From contig CM048552.1 of NCBI GenBank assembly GCA_026413225.1, positions 52,839,001-52,903,000 of the forward strand: 64,000 nt of DNA, given 5' to 3'. The notes under the pieces were generated by a model that saw only the letters and a program-made list of their open reading frames with translations, was not told the DNA's origin and did not search any database. A program made the position numbers and the translations under genes. The stretch is from Otis tarda. Taxonomy: Eukaryota; Chordata; Aves; Otidiformes; Otididae. Positions 39,745 to 51,272 of this stretch are shown here, one piece after another. The first letter of the stretch is position 1. Each line of letters starts with the position of its first letter.

Positions 39745-40282
39745 GTATTTTTGTCAGTTTTTTTTTCTTTTCAAACAGACATTTCCCACAAAATGAATTC
39801 TTAATTGTGTAATCATTTATTCTCAATCTTATTAATGTTATTGCTCTCTTTTACATTTTGTGTCTGCCTCTGACATCCCTCCTGTTTAGTAATGTTTTTT
39901 TTTCTTGGAAAAAAATATGTTTTTCTCCTTGGAAAAAGAGATGAGTAAGAAGAGTTGTTCTGGATCTGTTCTGTTAAAAGTATTTGGGTTTGATAAATCA
40001 GTATGTTTTCAGAGGGGAAAAATATCATGCTGTGGTTTTCTCCTTGAGATACCCCAGTTTACAGCCTTTGAGTTGAACACCACTTATAGTAAATGTCTTA
40101 TAATGAATAATCTGAAGTCTTACTGAAATCAGAGGAAATTGTTTTTTTAATGTCATATTTAGCATTTGGTGCACAAGCATGGGGTTTGCATAAATTGTGT
40201 TCTCCATAGCAGTAGTGAAAGAGATTGCTTAGATATTATTTTTTGCTGCTGTTGTTCATTAATGTCCAGATTTGTATTTTAG
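39745..40282 (+). other. ANO4: ANO4 intron between exons e and f (538 bp)
   Basis: Short AT-rich intron with several T-runs. Nothing further was recognised. Confidence 0.85.
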
Positions 40283-40404
40283 GGAAGTTACAGAAGTAAG
40301 AATTCCATAAGAACCCATGGGGCAGAAAACCACAGACACCTGCTCTATGAGTGCTGGGCTTCATGGGGAGTGTGGTATAAATACCAGCCACTGGACCTTG
40401 TGAG
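40283..40404 (+). CDS. ANO4: ANO4 exon f: link into membrane domain
   Basis: This 122-bp exon lies between tgtattttag and gtaaga. It encodes [20 protein letters not shown] followed by [20 protein letters not shown] and ends in AG of a split arginine codon. The W[16 protein letters not shown] stretch marks the entry into the conserved anoctamin domain, the pre-TM1 amphipathic region running along the cytosolic face. The intron before it is only 538 bp, one of the shortest in the window. Confidence 0.97.
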
Positions 40405-43400
40405 GTAAGACCTTCCTGCTTTCAGTTTATCACATTATAGGTGCTTTGAGTGCAGGTTATCTCTTTTCTGACAAAACCATGAAAAGCTCAGTTAATTCAT
40501 GTAGGTTTTAGAAACTGATCCTGAGGTCATGGGAATCCATTTCATTCATGGTGCCACTACATTTAAAGAAATATCTACAGAGGAGCTTGTAGGAGGAGCT
40601 GAAAGTGAAAGAAGTTTCCTTTAGAGTTTCCTGACACCATAATGTCTAATCAAGGATTTGCAGAAAATTTAAGAGAGGAAAAAAGGAAGAGAGAAATCTG
40701 TGGAGGCTGGGTAGACTTGGCTGCCTGTCTGTCCACTGGAGGATTTCTTCTTCCTGCTCGTAGCACGGCTTTGGGGAAAAACAGGCTCTCATCAACTAGG
40801 TCGTCTTCTTTTTTTCCAAAAAGCAACTATAGAAGGAGACGTGGATGAAGTTTAATGATGCTAACAAATGGCACAAAGCAGAGCTCACAGTCACTGACTC
40901 TGCTACTGTGTTCAGCAGCACTAGCGGTAGATGGGTGGAAGTCTCTCCTGTACCACTTCCCTTAAACTCAGCCCAGCCACGTCACCACAGTCTGGATTTG
41001 TATTCATCTTGGAAGTAGCCTGCAAAGAAGAAACACTGAGAAAGCTGAGACATGTCTCCAAATTCTTACAGCCCTTTTAAATAATGTTTTCAAAAAGACC
41101 TGCATAAGGGGGATTACATATTATTTTTTCATATATAGAGAGCCAGAGTCTTTATTGATCATGTTAGCAGAACTATTATTGGACATTAATGGGCTTTTTC
41201 TATTTGAAGAGAGGAATATGAGACCACAAGGGCCTATTATTAAAGTTTGAAGATGTATTGGGATTACTGAAGACATTGGTATGTTGGCCATTGGGAAGAG
41301 TCATACAGAGCATGCAATTGGCCTAGCATATTAATTTCCCCTTTTATAAGTCCTGTAATTGATAGAAACCTTCACTTTTATTGATTCTCAAAATTCTTTC
41401 CAGATAGAAAGATTTGTACAGGGTGGCCCTGGAGACAGATGGTGTTATTGATTAAGGCCATATAAAACCTATCAGTTTCGTAAAACAGGAAGTGTTCAAT
41501 TTCCATGGAGAAAAAGTTCACAGAGAAATACAATAAAAAATTTTACTGAGTCATGTAATTTTTAAAATGCTTTAGAAAACAGAGTAATGTATTTGTACCT
41601 CATAATTTAATTCTGAAAGCTTCTTATTTCTTTTTTTTAATATACTGTCCTGGACAGAAATATGGAATTTTTGACAAATTACACTATGGAAATTGCTGAT
41701 TTACTGAGGAGCCAACAGTTATACTGAAGTTCTTTATTTTTAATTTCCCAGTATACAATAAGATATTAATGTTACAGTATAAACAACTTATGTCTATAAT
41801 GTTTTTAAATCTTTTGTCCATACTGGTCAAGGCTACTGTTCTTCATCTATATTTATTGTTTGTGAAAGTGCCATTGACCCAATATCTGGGTTTTGGTTTA
41901 ATTTGGTTTATGAATATGGACCATCTGGAAGGTTTTTTAAGTATGAGAATAAATGGTAACAGAATGAGCAAGGTTAAGCACATGATTATTCTGGACCATG
42001 GTAGCAGCTTTCTTGAGTAGCCTGGGTTTGATGTTTAAGAGTTTGTAATATGCTTTAGCTTTTTATCACAGTGAAATCCACAGCTATTTTACAAAGAAAA
42101 AAAGCAATCAAAATAGCGGACCCCTTAGCTGAGGTCATAGGTGTCCTGTGGTGGTTCAGAGTAGGTGTACTCAGGCAAGGAGTAGCGGGGCAGGGAGAGC
42201 TATGAGGCTCCCAGAGCATTCACAGCCGCGTGAGTCGCTGTAGCCATCGCACTCAGCAGGGTTGAAAGCTGCAGCCCCAGCCCAGCCTGCTTCCCGAGGC
42301 ACTCCCATGTCTGCAATGAATTCACTGAAGGAGGGGTGACAGAAAAGGGGAGGGAATGCCTTTTTCTTCTCACTTCACAGATGCTAGATCCCTCTCATTT
42401 CCTTAGCTCCTGCCAAAACTTTCCTGTCTACTGCCACGCTAAGCAGCTCATGTGTCTAGTGTGCTGGAGATTTTTCCTTGAAGAGCTGACAACACCAGCA
42501 AGACCTGTTGTTCATTTCACTGAGATGTATATCAGTGTGCATACTTTAAACAGAAGCTTTTTGAGTATCAGTTCTACAGCAGGAGCAATTTGAAATTTTT
42601 GTTTTCATACCAACAGCTATGTGGGATATGCTTGAAGGGAGTAATGTTGCCATCTGTACAAAAGGAGTGCCACTGCAAGAAACAGGGACATCTTCAACTC
42701 CATCAGGTTGCTCAGAGCCCCATCCAACCTGGCCTTGAATGTTTCCAGGGATGGGGCATCCACCACCTCTCTGGGCAACTTGTTCCAGTGTTGTACCACT
42801 CTCATTGTAAAAAATTTCTGCATCCTGCAGTTATTTTTAAATCCAGGCTCACAAATGGCCTCAGATTTTCCTTACATTGCAGAGATTTGAGTTGCTCCCC
42901 ATCATGTCCATTCTTCTTTATGCACACCCTGAACCTTGCTTGGGTCTTCATCTAGGATGAAACTGTTTGATCTCTGGATCAAAAAAGAGTACTATGATGG
43001 TCTGCATTGTTAAGATGGAAGGGTTCAACAGGATGGGAGATGAAGTTTGTCATGAATGTTTGTCAGCTAGCAGGGTGGAATGAGGAAGCATTCATCCTTG
43101 AATGTAGGAAATGAAATAAAAAAACAAATCTTGATGAATGTTAGGTTTACTTCAGTACTTTGAACTGTGTACATGGAGAAAAATAGGTCATAAATATTCA
43201 GTGGAAGTAAGCTCAAAATGTGAGCTTGCTTTTTCTGTGGAGCAGGCACAGCTTGACATCCTAGGTGTCAGTAAAATAATTAGGCCAAAGAGTTCACTCA
43301 CACTTTTAACTCAGGGCTCAAAAAGCAGTTTCCAGTGTGTTTTTTTACAATCAGAGCTGCTGCCCTTCTCAGAACTGAGCATGTTATCCTTAGCTTACCA

Positions 43401-44824
43401 CCTCTTTAGCCTGTAAATTTGAGTCTCTGTTGAATGACAGAAGAATAAAAATAACATGACAATATTTGGCTTCTGATACAGTGCTGGTAAACTCGGATGA
43501 TAATAGTCAGTGTAGGTCAGTATCATTCAGCAGAGCATGAGCTCAGTCCAGACAGACACTGGTCATTTTTTATATCCACTTGAAAACTGATGATTTTGTC
43601 CGTTCCAGACCAAGTGTTTCATTCTCTTCTCCACTGCCTCCAGCCCTAGAGCCCATCATAAGATCCTTGCTTCCTCACTACGAACGGTTGACCAAAGATT
43701 TTTTTTTCTGGTAGCATAAAGGAGCCAGCAGTGCTGGCTCACTACATTCTTTGTCTCTGGACAGATCGAAAGTTTCATCATTAGCGTAAAAGTGGATTTT
43801 CAGCAGCAGCTATTCTCAAGTTCAGTTGATGTGCAAGTTTAAGTTGTCTGCAAAGTCTCTGAAGTGCAAGAATATAATCTTCTCTCACTCTTTAAAAATA
43901 ATCTTGCAAATAATCTCCTAAAATCTTAATTGTATTCATGATCATTGCATATTGATTTGTAAAGCATCCTAATCTGATCATCAGCCTACTGCGCGCAAGA
44001 CCATCAAACACAGGAAAATGCATACAGCCTGCTCCTTGGCTGATGAGTTCAGCAGGTTTTTTATGTGCTTGATGTATTCTTTAACACATAAATAAAGGTT
44101 TGGTTGTGTTTGGGAGAAGCAAAAATGCTAATGAATATGTAGTAAATAAGAGCTTCCTGGCCACTTTACTGTTAGTTTTTAAGCAGTAAAGCTAACAAAT
44201 TAGGATTAATTTAGATTAATTATTTTCCTCAAATCTGTGCAAGATGATACATAAAGATATTTATTGGACCTTACTTGCACTTTACTTTCCACCTGTGGTA
44301 GAATAATGAGATTAGTTTTCCAGGAACTGAGCTAAGAAAATAAATAATCGAATGAAAATAAACTGGATTAGAGAATAGCCTCAGGTTAATTAATTTCTTA
44401 AAAATAATTTGGGCCCAAATAACTTTTGCTGTTATACCAGTCTTAGGGATGAAACTGATTTCAATGTAATTATTTAGGAAGTACAGTTACACCGCCGAAA
44501 GGCAAAGAAAGCCAGCAGTTTCCCAAACACAAAGAACTAGCTTTTAAAAATTAACTCATTGTTTCCTTTCCAAGTTCTCCATACATCTCACTGTAAACTG
44601 TGGTTAGTGAATTTTTAAATTAATTTTTTAAGTTCATTCATGGGGCAGGTGCTTCTGTGTGGATTTAGAAGCCTAGTTGCAGGCTTTTTCTTTAGGAAAT
44701 TCTGACTCTACTCTCTAATCTACTCTTCAGATGTGATAAAAATATTTATTTTCTATTAACAAGCAAGATTAAGCAGATTTATTCTAATTAGCAGGTAACT
44801 TCGCTCTATTGTGTTTTAAAACAG
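40405..44824 (+). other. ANO4: ANO4 intron between exons f and g (4.4 kb)
   Basis: It contains a GC-richer block near 42120-42330 of unknown origin and an antisense CR1 fragment at 42672-42828. The stretch 43880-44480 is AT-rich with many TAAT-type words. No gene was recognised. Confidence 0.75.
42672..42828 (-). mobile_element. CR1 LINE fragment lacking its 3' tip
   Basis: The minus strand reads KFFTMRVVQHWNKLPREVVD then APSLETFKARLDGALSNLME, the conserved C-terminus of CR1 ORF2, open without stops here. The usual GGTTGGACTAGATGACC block and ATTCTATG tail are absent, so the 3' end was lost, by deletion or rearrangement, after or during insertion. It is antisense to ANO4. Confidence 0.9.
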
Positions 44825-44959
44825 ACGGTACTTTGGTGAGAAAATTGGGCTGTACTTCGCCTGGTTAGGCTGGTACACGGGGATGCTCTTCCCAGCAGCC
44901 TTCATTGGATTGTTTGTCTTTTTGTATGGAGTCACCACTTTGAACCACTGCCAAGTCAG
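44825..44959 (+). CDS. ANO4: ANO4 exon g: first transmembrane helix
   Basis: This 135-bp exon lies between gttttaaaacag and gtaacg. It encodes [20 protein letters not shown] and then [18 protein letters not shown], a clear hydrophobic helix (TM1), followed by the start of the extracellular TM1-TM2 loop, with a cysteine in [24 protein letters not shown] is one of the best-conserved blocks of the family. The exon ends in AG of a split serine codon. Confidence 0.97.
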
Positions 44960-45714
44960 GTAACGTGGGCACTTTTTTAAAGGAAATTACAGCTGTGGGT
45001 TATTATGAGTAATTTAAGAGATCTTCATATGAATTGTTAATTATTTAATTTTGAACTGTTGAATGAATACTCAGGAAAAAACTGTGCTTGGTTCTCATAA
45101 GGTACTCAGTATCGAGCTTCCGCTTTTTTGTGCTCCTGAATATGGATGAGAGGCAATGTTTCTTGCCCAGCTCCAGTTGCTGATGCTGCTGGCAGCTCAG
45201 TAGGGAAAAAGCAGGGCTTCTTCATTACTGTTGTAACAGGCCAGCCCAAGAGTGGGGAATTCTCACTCTCTTCAAGGCCTCTCCCAAAGATCCATCACAG
45301 AGAGGCATTTTTCAGATTAAGAACCCCCTGGACCTTCTGCTGAATTCTGCATCTCTATGTTCTTGCACACTTAAGACACGTCACAAGAATAAGACAAACT
45401 TAACTTTATCTGCAATCATCCTCACCCTCCTCCTACCAAAGGTCACTTCTGATTCAAGAAGAAGCTGGAAATGGTAATAAGATGCTGCTAGGCTGGCCCT
45501 GAAGGACTGTGCTCTGCATTTATGACTGCAAATTCTGAAGTCTTAGACAGCCAACAAATATTAATTACCTACATGCAGTTATGAACATCTTGGCTTCAGT
45601 TGCAGAACCAATATTCTTCCATAAGTAACTGACTGTTAGCGAAACTTATCAATCTATTTTAAGACTGATTGTTGTGCATCAAACTACTAATTTTTATCTT
45701 TTCTATTTTTCCAG
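44960..45714 (+). other. ANO4: ANO4 intron between exons g and h (755 bp)
   Basis: No repeat element or RNA gene recognised. Ends in ttctatttttccag. Confidence 0.85.
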
Positions 45715-45811
45715 TAAAGAAGTCTGCCAAGCTACAGATATCATAATGTGTCCTATATGTGATAAATACTGTCCCTTCATGAGGTTGTCAGACAGCTGCG
45801 TTTATGCCAAG
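45715..45811 (+). CDS. ANO4: ANO4 exon h: cysteine-rich TM1-TM2 loop
   Basis: This 97-bp exon lies between ttttccag and gtacat. It encodes KEVCQATDIIMCPICDKYCP then FMRLSDSCVYAK, with five cysteines. Together with the cysteine in the previous exon they match the conserved extracellular cysteines that form disulphides in TMEM16 proteins. The donor gtacat is weaker than consensus. Reading through it would add only a short tail before a stop at 45884-45886. Confidence 0.97.
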
Positions 45812-46332
45812 GTACATTTTAAACTACGCAGACAGAAATGCATTTCTGGTAAAAACGTTAATTTTAACTTTTGCATTTGTCTTTAGTGAGCTTGGGTGGA
45901 TAAAATCTTGAAAGGACAGATGACATCTGCCAATATTAACATTCACTGTCTTTTACCAGGACTTAGTTTGAGTTGTAAAACACTTCAATGCAATTTGCAC
46001 TTAGAGATTCAGCAGTCCCAGTGGTCATGTCCTGGATGCATGTGCTGTGGTGTCCTTGACATTAACCTTTGTCTTATGATCCATCCTTTGTACGTGGCTC
46101 CATAAAATGAATGCTTTCGTTCTGGAAAGATGCTCACGCATAGTGTTGGGAGGGATCAATCCCAGGCAAGGCAAGTAGTCCTGTCAATTGACAGGTGCAT
46201 TTCACACATTAAGGGAAGGATCCTCAGGATTGTCAGGCCAGCTGCACTCATGATCACATTAAGTTTTTGGGTGAAAATAGAAAATAAAGCCTTATTATCA
46301 TAAACTGATCACACTATTAATTTATCCCTCAG
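45812..46332 (+). other. ANO4: ANO4 intron between exons h and i (521 bp)
   Basis: Short intron, no repeat or other gene recognised. Confidence 0.85.
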
Positions 46333-46393
46333 GTGACCCACCTTTTTGACAATGGAGCTACCGTCTTTTTTGCTGTTTTCATGGCGGTGTGGG
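46333..46393 (+). CDS. ANO4: ANO4 exon i: start of TM2
   Basis: This 61-bp exon lies between tatccctcag and gtaagt. It encodes VTHLFDNGATVFFAVFMAVW plus the first base of an alanine codon. THLFDNGATVFF is the family motif leading into TM2. The flanking upstream intron is 521 bp and the downstream intron about 8.05 kb. Confidence 0.97.
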
Positions 46394-47370
46394 GTAAGTT
46401 TTTGTTTTGATATTAAATAATTGCACAATCTTTTTCTTAAAGATTGTGAGGCAATATAGGCCTTTGTCATTTTCAGCACAATTTTTTCAGACACTGAGAA
46501 AAACAGTATAGGCTTGATTATTTTCTGTTTCTGCTAAAAGAAGATGGAAGTGGTTGCAATCCATTTTTATGTGATAATAATTTTAATTGAAATAAAAACA
46601 TGAATGTAGTATGTAGTGTCTATGTAGGTAGTTATATTCTGGGGAGTTTTGTAATTGTTTTTCAATCTATTGTCACTGAGGCCTTTTCTGTGCCACTGTT
46701 CAGGGCTTCTCTTAGCTTAGGGCAGCTCAATTTAGAGTCTGTTCTAAAATGAATTGGTTTTCTCACCTTGCAGAAAGGCAGTAAAGCTTAAATACATGTA
46801 AGCTGATTGTAATTAAAGTAAAACTCTGATGAAATAAATGTAAGATCTGTTTGAATGACAAATTGATATGAGAATGGTCTAACCGTTGCCATGGAGGCTG
46901 AATTTTGCCCATAGGACAGTTCTATTTCTGGCAGAACTATTTTTCCTACTGTGGTCTTGTAGGCAGGATAGAAGGCAAGAGGAAATAATAATATCTGGCA
47001 GAATAAAAAGACTTTCAAACATCTCCTGAGCATTCCCAGGGTCTTAGCTGCTACCATGCTGTTCTAAAGGTTAACACCTTTAGAAAAGTGGCCCAATGAT
47101 GTACCTCAAAATTGGCGTCTATCTCACAGCTTTGGGTTCTTGAGCTGTCCTGATTTAGCCATTGTTCTGCTATTCTTACTCACATATCTCCAACTGCTTT
47201 GCAGTGATGTCCAAGTAATTCTTATAATCTCAATTTTAAACTGCAAATCTCTTTACCAAGCCACAAGAGGTATCGAGGAGGCAACATCAGAGCCACCACG
47301 ACAACATAGATTAGCCTACTAGTCTGTCTCAGTTCCTTCCTCCAAAACTCTGTTTTTGTTTTAGTTAACT

Positions 47371-47780
47371 ATAGAATCATAGAATAGTTTGGGCTGGAAG
47401 GTACCTTTGAAGCTCATCTAGTCCAATCCTGCTGTAAGGAGCAGAGACATCTTCCACTCAATCAGGTTCCTCAGAGCCCCATCCAACCTGACCTCGACTG
47501 TTTCCAGGGATGGGGCATCCACCACCTCCCTGGGCAACCTGTTACAGGCTTCCAACACCCTCACTGTAAAAAAAATTTTTCCTCATGTCTAATCTGAATC
47601 TACCTCCCTTCCATTTTAAAACCATTACCCCTTTTCCTATCACAACAGGCCCTGCTAAAGAGGGCCTTCTTTCCTGTAGGCCCCCTTGAGGTACTGGAAG
47701 ACCGCTATAAGGTCTCCCTGGAGCCTTCTCTTCTTCAGGCTGAACAGCCCCAACTCTCTCAGCCTGTCCTCATAGGAACT
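47371..47780 (-). mobile_element. CR1 LINE, 410-bp 3' fragment
   Basis: On the + strand it opens with atagaatcatagaatagttt and the reversed tggactagatgagc-type block, and ends in agcctgtcctcatagga. On the minus strand it is the last part of CR1 ORF2 plus a complete 3' tail. It lies antisense to ANO4, about 180 bp from the antisense LTR. Confidence 0.95.
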
Positions 47781-47957
47781 TATTAAATTAGGTCATATAC
47801 TAATCAAGCTTATTCATGCCATTTCATGTAATATTGATGGTATTAAAATACTACAAATTACATTAAGGAAGAAATCCACAGATTGTATGTTTCCCCATGG
47901 TATTTCAGCTTTGTTTTAGAGCTATGCCAGAGCTGAGAATCACAAAATTTTTCTACT

Positions 47958-47962
47958 TAGAT
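47958..47962. repeat. Target-site duplication, left copy
   Basis: TAGAT directly precedes the TG of the LTR and is repeated at 49052-49056 after its CA. A 5-bp duplication fits retroviral-type integration. Confidence 0.8.
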
Positions 47963-49051
47963 TGTCATAGTTCAGCCCCGATCGGGAGCAGACTATGCAG
48001 TCTCTCTCTCTCGCTCCCCCCACCCTCCGAGAGAATAGGAGGAGATGATATAAGGAAAACGGCTCGAGGTTTGAGATAAGGACGGGGAGAAATCCTTAAA
48101 GTTACCGTTACGGGCAAAACAGACTCGACTTGGGGAAAAACACTCATTTATTTCTAAAACTAGCAGGAGAATGAGACAGGGAACAAGATAACCTCCCCCC
48201 ACCCCTCCCTCTTCCCGGGCTTAACATTATCTCTACTACCTTCCCCTCCCGAGCGGCACGGGGCGGGGAAAGGGAATGGGGGTCGCGGTCAGTTCATCAC
48301 GCGTTGTTTTATGCCGCTGTGTCATCGTCAGGGGAAGAACTCCTCGCATTCCTCCTCTGCTCCATCGTGGGGTCCCTCCCACGGGCCACAGTCCTTCGTG
48401 AAACTGCTCCGGTGTGGGTCATCTCTTCCACGGGGTGCAGTCCCTCTAGAACAGCTGTCCCAGCGGGCCCTCCATGGGCCACAGCCTCCTTCAAGCCTCC
48501 ACCTGCTCCAACGTGGGGTCCTCCACGGGCTGCAGGTGGACAACCCGCTCCACCATGGTCTTCACCACGAGTTGCAGAGGAATCTTGGCCAGGAGCCGCG
48601 TTACTCCTCCCCCTCCTTCTTCACTGACCTTGGCGTCTGCAGCCGTTCCTTACAACAGGCTGGCAGACACCTCTCAGGAGCCTTTTTACATCTTGTTCAC
48701 TTCTCATCTCCTCTCCACTTCTTGCAGCCAGGCTGGGCCGAGTTGGGCCCAGTCGACTGCCTGGCGGGAGGCCAGAGGGTGAGGCCTGCAAGGCCCACGA
48801 GGCTCGCGCCTCCCCCTCTCTGCCCCCCGCTCAGCTGCTTCACATCTTCTCTCCTTTTTTCTGTTTTCCCCTACTTAAATACGTTATCGCAGAGGCGTTA
48901 TCACGGGACATTCTGCTACCAATTGGCTCGGCCTTGGCCAGCAGCGGGTCCGCCCTAGGCCCGGCCGAGTCCACTAAGCAAAGGGGAGCAGCTTCTAGCA
49001 GTTTCCTACAGAAGCTACCATCTTAGCGCCCCCCCTAACAAAACCAGAACA
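47963..49051 (-). mobile_element. Solo LTR of an avian endogenous retrovirus, antisense to ANO4
   Basis: The element is 1089 bp, from TGTCATAG to CCAGAACA on the + strand, flanked by TAGAT on both sides. Read on the minus strand it starts TGTTCTGGTTTTG. It then has a core promoter gtatttaag (within 48871-48890), the imperfect ggaccccacgttggagcag-type repeats (about 48340-48570), and AATAAA at 48152-48147 followed by cgagtctgttttgcccgt. This order matches the sense LTR at 2697-3756. It is CpG-rich throughout, unlike its surroundings and unlike the other LTR, suggesting a younger insertion. No retroviral genes remain, so it is a solo LTR. Confidence 0.92.
48871..48890 (-). promoter_or_regulatory. 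TATA-like core of the antisense LTR
   Basis: The minus strand reads gcgataacgtatttaagtag, matching gataacatatttaag at the same relative place in the other LTR. It is the likely former retroviral core promoter, pointing away from ANO4 sense transcription. Activity is inferred only from position and conservation between the two copies. Confidence 0.5.
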
Positions 49052-49056
49052 TAGAT
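49052..49056. repeat. Target-site duplication, right copy
   Basis: TAGAT follows the terminal CA of the LTR and matches the left copy at 47958-47962 exactly. Confidence 0.8.
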
Positions 49057-49219
49057 ATAAGAAATAATTTCTGCATAAAGTTTTTTTTTAGATGTTTAAT
49101 CTGCTTTCAACCTCTTCATCTCTGTGCTTAGTGAAGCTGAGATTTTCCAAGACAGTTTAGAAGCAGGGACTTTCCCCTCAGCTAGGAAAATTGATAGGTT
49201 AACATTACTGAACATTTAT

Positions 49220-49900
49220 GTCACTGTTCCTAACTGCTGGTGAGCATGTCTTTGAAGTGCAGCTTTTTGCACCAGTGCTTCTGTTCCTCCTTAACTGTAA
49301 CACTGCTTTCAGGAAACAGCTGTGCTCACAACATTGCACCTGTGTCTTAGCACTGCCCAGAACCAGGGCTTTAGGAAAAGCAGCTCTAGGTAAGGGGAGT
49401 CCCTCATGCAGGTAACCATGCCTGGTCCTGCCTCATGGTTTCTGCCTGGCAGAAGGGTGGGCATGCTGAGCATGCCTGCCTATAAAACCCTGTAGGGCCT
49501 CTCTCTTTCCTGTCCCTAGTTGGCAGGAGCTGCACCTCACTTTGGTTAGCCTCTCCTTCCTCCCCCTCCTTCAGTATCGGTGTCAGACTCCCAGACCCAA
49601 TTCCCTTGGGGGGATTTGGATGATTCGGCTAGTGGAGAGGAGACTTTAGGGCAGCGGCTGGAGTGAGAGCTTTCCCCACCACATTTGTTGACTTGCACTG
49701 TGCTTGTGAGCTTGCTGCCAAGAGGGATGTAGGGGCAGCAACAGGAAGGATGTTGTGAGTGTAGGTTAATGGTTTGGGGAATGGGGCAATCCTATGGCTC
49801 TACCCAGACTGTAGTTTCTTAAATAAGACTTTGCTGAGACAACTGTGAGATTGTGGGGATATTTTCCATACAGTTAGGGCTAAAGCAGCATTAGAACAAG
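49220..49900 (+). other. GC-richer, promoter-like block of unknown origin
   Basis: This stretch is richer in GC than the intron around it. It has a clean TATA box (cctataaaacc near 49481-49491), a pyrimidine-rich stretch after it, and an AATAAG-like signal near 49823. That spacing resembles a U3-R-U5 layout, so a further LTR is possible. No TG...CA ends or target-site duplication could be fixed, and I found no similarity by eye to the two certain LTRs. Confidence 0.3.
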
Positions 49901-51272
49901 GAAAGCCGTGCTTTGCAGGGATTTTCTGGTACTGTATCTATGAGTTGGCTTACTGCCTCTCTTAAATGGATTTTCAGTCTGCAGTAGGCCTACTGGCAGC
50001 TGCAGACATTACCATCATCTCAGTAAATCATAGGGGAAGAGAAGAAACAATGATAGCAATTTGACTGTGGAAATGGTTTTATTTCTGTCAGCATGAAACA
50101 ACTGGCAAGCTCATGACAAACTGGCTGTGAAAAGTTCAGCCTTCTACATGATCCATCTGACAGACGCTAGCGTATAAAATAATGATGGCAGTGTTTTTAA
50201 GAAAAGAGAATGAAAGCAAAGAAAGACAGCTAAAATTGCGTTCTCTCTTTAATCTGAGCTTAGCCGCTGTCTTATTATCTAAAGTAGTTTCTTCACTGTC
50301 TTTAGATTCAGTAGTGAATTTCCATCTTGAGGGAGAAGCCTCAGCCATTTACTCGGGGTTTTCAAAACCAGGCATGGTCAGGTTGAGCTCTCCATGAAGA
50401 GGTGATCTGTATAGTGGTTTCCTCCTTTTACTCTAAAGGCATCTTTAATTGATGGACAAAGTGGGTTGCTCACCTTTTAAATAAAAATAAAATGCTTCTC
50501 TGAATGATGGGCAAACTGCTGTGGCCAGGCTAGGGAGAGGAATTACCACAACAAATAACAGTATGGGCTGCTTGATTTGTGGAGCAGCAAAAAGCCTGGC
50601 TGTAGGACTCTAAAGTACAGGGACCCATCTTTTATAATGCTTCATTGTGGGATAAGTGGGTCCCATAAAAGAAAGATTGAAGTTGTCAAGTGCACCAGGA
50701 GATATTGGAACAGAAACACACTTTTCTTAAAAAAAATATTGACCCATCACCTCACTCATTGTATTTCTGCCCTGTTTAAGCGAAGTTCTATATAAGAAGT
50801 AAAAGTAATTGATATAATAGGAAAAAAAATTATGATACTGACTAAGGTATATCCAAGAAACATAAGACTTAAGATAACTTTCATTTTAAACTGATGTAGC
50901 AAAGGACAAAATATATTCTCCCTTCCTTATACTGAAGGAATTAACTTATAGTTTGTATAAGCTTTTCTGTATTGGAGCTTCTGTTGAAAGGAAAAATTGA
51001 TTTCAAAAGGACTGAAGCTATATATCTCTATGGTTTATAGCAAACAGTAAGTCTCTAACACTTTTTATTGGTGAACAGATTGTCATTGATGCTTACTGGG
51101 ATGTTGTCATCTCAGAAGCTGGAATAGAATTTTTCATTTTGAGAATCTGTAGTCTTGATGATATTTTCCAAGTGTTTGAAGCTTTCAAAAAGAGGGAAGC
51201 AACAGCATTTTTTGTGTTTCTGTGCTAAAGGTAAAAACCTACATTTTGCCCATTGCGTATGCCTTGAGATAT

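Noticed and set aside
45812-45886. Alternative ANO4 end by reading through the exon h donor
   Set aside because: The frame stays open for 24 codons past gtacat, but the splice site and next exon join in perfect phase, so this is most likely chance.
48311-48958. 215-codon plus-strand open frame over the second LTR
   Set aside because: It runs antisense through the LTR and is low-complexity proline/serine-rich; GC-rich sequence rarely holds stops, so the open length is expected.
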